Shown one piece after another: positions 62,522 through 64,000 of a stretch of DNA of 64,000 nt (its first letter is position 1; each line of letters begins with the position of its first letter). The notes beneath the pieces were generated by a model, which worked only from the letters and a program-made list of their open reading frames with translations, made no database searches and was not told the DNA's origin. Made by a program: the position numbers and the translations under genes. The stretch is taken from the NCBI GenBank assembly GCA_036925085.1, contig JAUPFP010000055.1:744001-808000 (forward strand), read 5' to 3'. The stretch comes from Brachycybe producta (Eukaryota > Arthropoda > Diplopoda > Playtdesmida > Andrognathidae).

Positions 62522-63265
62522 ATGAAGCTGTTAGATTCATTGCATTCCTTGGACATTCAGGAATGCAGGGATGTCTTCAATTTCGGCGTGCACTGCATGC
62601 TTCAAAAGTTACACCAGTTATTTCATTTTTTGCCATTTTTTGAAAAACTTCCAATATGTGTACTTATGAAAAAATGTCATTTTTTGACAACTTTTACTAA
62701 CTTTTGTAGAATGGAGCTGTTAGATGCATTGCGTTCCTTGTACAATCAGGAATGCATTGATGTCTTCAATTCCGGTGTGCACTGCAATATTCAAAAGTTT
62801 CACCCGTTCAAAGTAGGCATCATTGAAGTGTCTAAGCTTGCTCATGGATTTGTAACTTCTAAAATTCATTGAAAATGATCTAATTGATGTAGAATGAAGC
62901 TGTTAGATTCATTGCATTCCTTGGACATTCAGGAATGCAGGGATGTCTTCAATTCTGGTGTGCACTGCATGCTTCAAAAGTTACACCAGTTATTTCATTT
63001 TTTGCCATTTTTTGAAAAACTTCCAATTTGGGTACTTATGAAAAAATGTCATTTTTTGACACTTTTTACTAACTTTTGTAGAATGGAGCTGTTAAATGCA
63101 TTGCATTCCTTGTACAATCAGGAATGCAGGGATGTCTTCAATTCCGGTGTGCACTGCAAGATTCAAAAGTTACACACGTTCAAAGTAGGCATCATTGAAG
63201 TGTCTAAGCTTGCTCATGGATTTGTAACTTCTAAAATTCATTGAAAATGATCTAATTAATGTAGA
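62522..63265 (+). repeat. Two B-A dimers near the right end
   Basis: Boundaries are 62522 B, 62711 A, 62894 B and 63083 A, each dimer 372 bp. Private changes include TTCGGCGTGC, AATATGTGTAC, GCATTGCGTTCC, TGACACTTTTTAC and TTACACACGTTC. The first dimer is related to 51963-52334 through GCAATATTC and AAGTTTCACCC. Confidence 0.85.
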
Positions 63266-64000
63266 ATGAAGCTGTTAGATTCATTGCATTCCTTGGACAT
63301 TCAGGAATGCATGCATGTCTTCAATTCCGGTGTGCACTGCAAGCTTCAAAAGTTACACCCGTTCAAAGTAGGCATCATTGAAGTGTCCTAAGCTGGCTCA
63401 TGGATTTGTAACTTCTAAAATTCACTGCAAATGAACTAATTGATGTAGAATGAAGTTGTTAGATGCAATGCATTCCTTGGACATTCAGGAATGCAGGGAT
63501 GTCTTCAATTCCGGTGTGCACTGCAAGATTCAAAAGTTACACCCGTTCAAAGTAGGCATCATTGAAGTGTCTAAGCTTGCAAATGGATGTGTAAATTCTA
63601 AAATTCATTGCAAATGAACTAATTGATGTAGAATGAAGCTGTTAGATGCAATGCATTCCTTGGACATTCAGGAATGCATGCATGTCTTCAATTCCGGTGT
63701 GCACTGCAAGCTTCAAAAGTTACACCCGTTCAAAGTAAGCATCATTGAAGTGTCTAAGCTGGCTCATTAATTTGTAACTTCTAAAATTCACTGCAAATGA
63801 ACTAATTGATGTACAATGAAGTTGTTAGATGCAATGCATTCCTTTGACATTCAGGAATGCATGCATGTCTTCAATTCCGGTGTGCACTGCAAGCTTCAAA
63901 AGTTACACACCCGTTCAAAGTAGGCATCATTGAAGTGTCTAAGCTGGCTCATGGATTTGTAACTTCTAAAATTCACTGCAAAATGAACTAATTGATGTAG
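63266..64000 (+). repeat. Terminal A monomers with clustered indels
   Basis: Four A monomers are at 63266 (184 bp, extra C in GTGTCCTAAGC), 63450, 63633 and 63816. The last has ACACACCCG (+2) and GCAAAATG (+1) and would be 186 bp. Other private changes are GTAAGCATC, GCTCATTAATTTG and GTACAATGAAG. Only two other A monomers in the window have indels. The subtype is the GCATGCATG class of block I. Confidence 0.85.

Larger units (their letters stand above)
1..64000 (+). repeat. Satellite DNA array of 347 tandem monomers
   Basis: The whole window is head-to-tail copies of one satellite family. The monomer junction TAGAATGRAGCTGTT recurs every 183 bp (261 A monomers) or about 189 bp (86 B monomers). 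The tally closes arithmetically from the boundary at 7 to the one at 63816. No inverted monomer, unique insert or transposon was seen. Monomer size near one nucleosome repeat, higher-order organisation and long near-identical duplications are typical of centromeric or heterochromatic satellites. That location is inference; no host-specific marker is present. The first six bases are the tail of the previous monomer, and the last monomer ends at the window edge, so the array probably continues on the left at least. Confidence 0.97.

Noticed and set aside
373..63244. Dozens of open frames of 60-118 codons as a tandem protein-coding gene family
   Set aside because: They repeat with the satellite period, arise because monomer lengths are multiples of three, and change amino acids freely. 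They are broken in many copies by B length variants, ACG or ATT starts, or in-frame TAG/TAA. No regulatory or splice context is visible.
1..64000. CRISPR array
   Set aside because: Repeat units are 183-189 bp with no unique spacers between short repeats, and there are no cas genes.
1..64000. Telomeric or rDNA repeat
   Set aside because: No short G-rich telomere motif and no conserved rRNA segments are present. The unit is a typical mid-length satellite.
1..64000. Previously undescribed multi-gene system
   Set aside because: I searched both orientations of the monomer for gene-like structure and found only repeat-derived frames. The novelty here, if any, is in repeat architecture.

Overview
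The window is one uninterrupted block of eukaryotic satellite DNA. I traced the monomer boundary (the ATG, or a variant of it, in the TAGAATGRAGCTGTT junction) from position 7 to the end. The array resolves into 347 head-to-tail monomers, all in the same orientation. There is no unique sequence, no recognisable gene, no RNA gene and no transposon. There are 261 A monomers (basic length 183 bp) and 86 B monomers (basic length 189 bp, variants 187, 188, 190 and 191). These lengths and a handful of A-monomer indels add up exactly to the span between the first and last boundaries. One A monomer that I counted is about 39% GC. Monomers of 180-190 bp with higher-order repeats suggest centromeric, pericentromeric or subtelomeric heterochromatin. 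I cannot name the species or kingdom, because I do not recognise the monomer.

The monomer is modular. A and B share about 94 bp at the 5' end, up to GTTACACC. They then carry different 3' halves: about 89 bp in A, and about 95 bp in B that is rich in A/T tracts. A B monomer is nearly always followed by an A monomer beginning ATGGAGCTG, so the smallest common composite is a 372-bp B-A dimer. Several hybrid monomers join the 5' half of one subtype to the 3' half of another, which are the scars of in-register unequal exchange.

Layout: (I) 1-8324, a 3,327-bp unit duplicated at 3328, with further partial copies. (II) 8325-19744, three higher-order repeats of 3,319, 3,129 and 3,678 bp. (III) about 16439-35700, a 10-kb duplication that takes in the last block II unit and contains nested duplications of 2,214 bp and 555 bp. 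(IV) 35587-50676, a tandem pair of about 2.76 kb, then units of 1,468 and 1,470 bp, then a deleted copy of the same material. (V) 50677-61057, dimer-rich units of 1,301 and 1,673 bp and a 3,338-bp duplication. (VI) 61058-64000, A-only stretches including a 366-bp A-A dimer, ending in monomers with unusually many private indels.

Both basic monomer lengths are multiples of three and one frame of B has no stop. The array therefore generates dozens of near-identical open frames of 60-118 codons, and one of 179. I interpret these as by-products of the repeat, not as genes. The interest of the window lies in its nested amplification history, the bipartite A/B monomer, the conserved dyad symmetries and the possible decay toward the right end.
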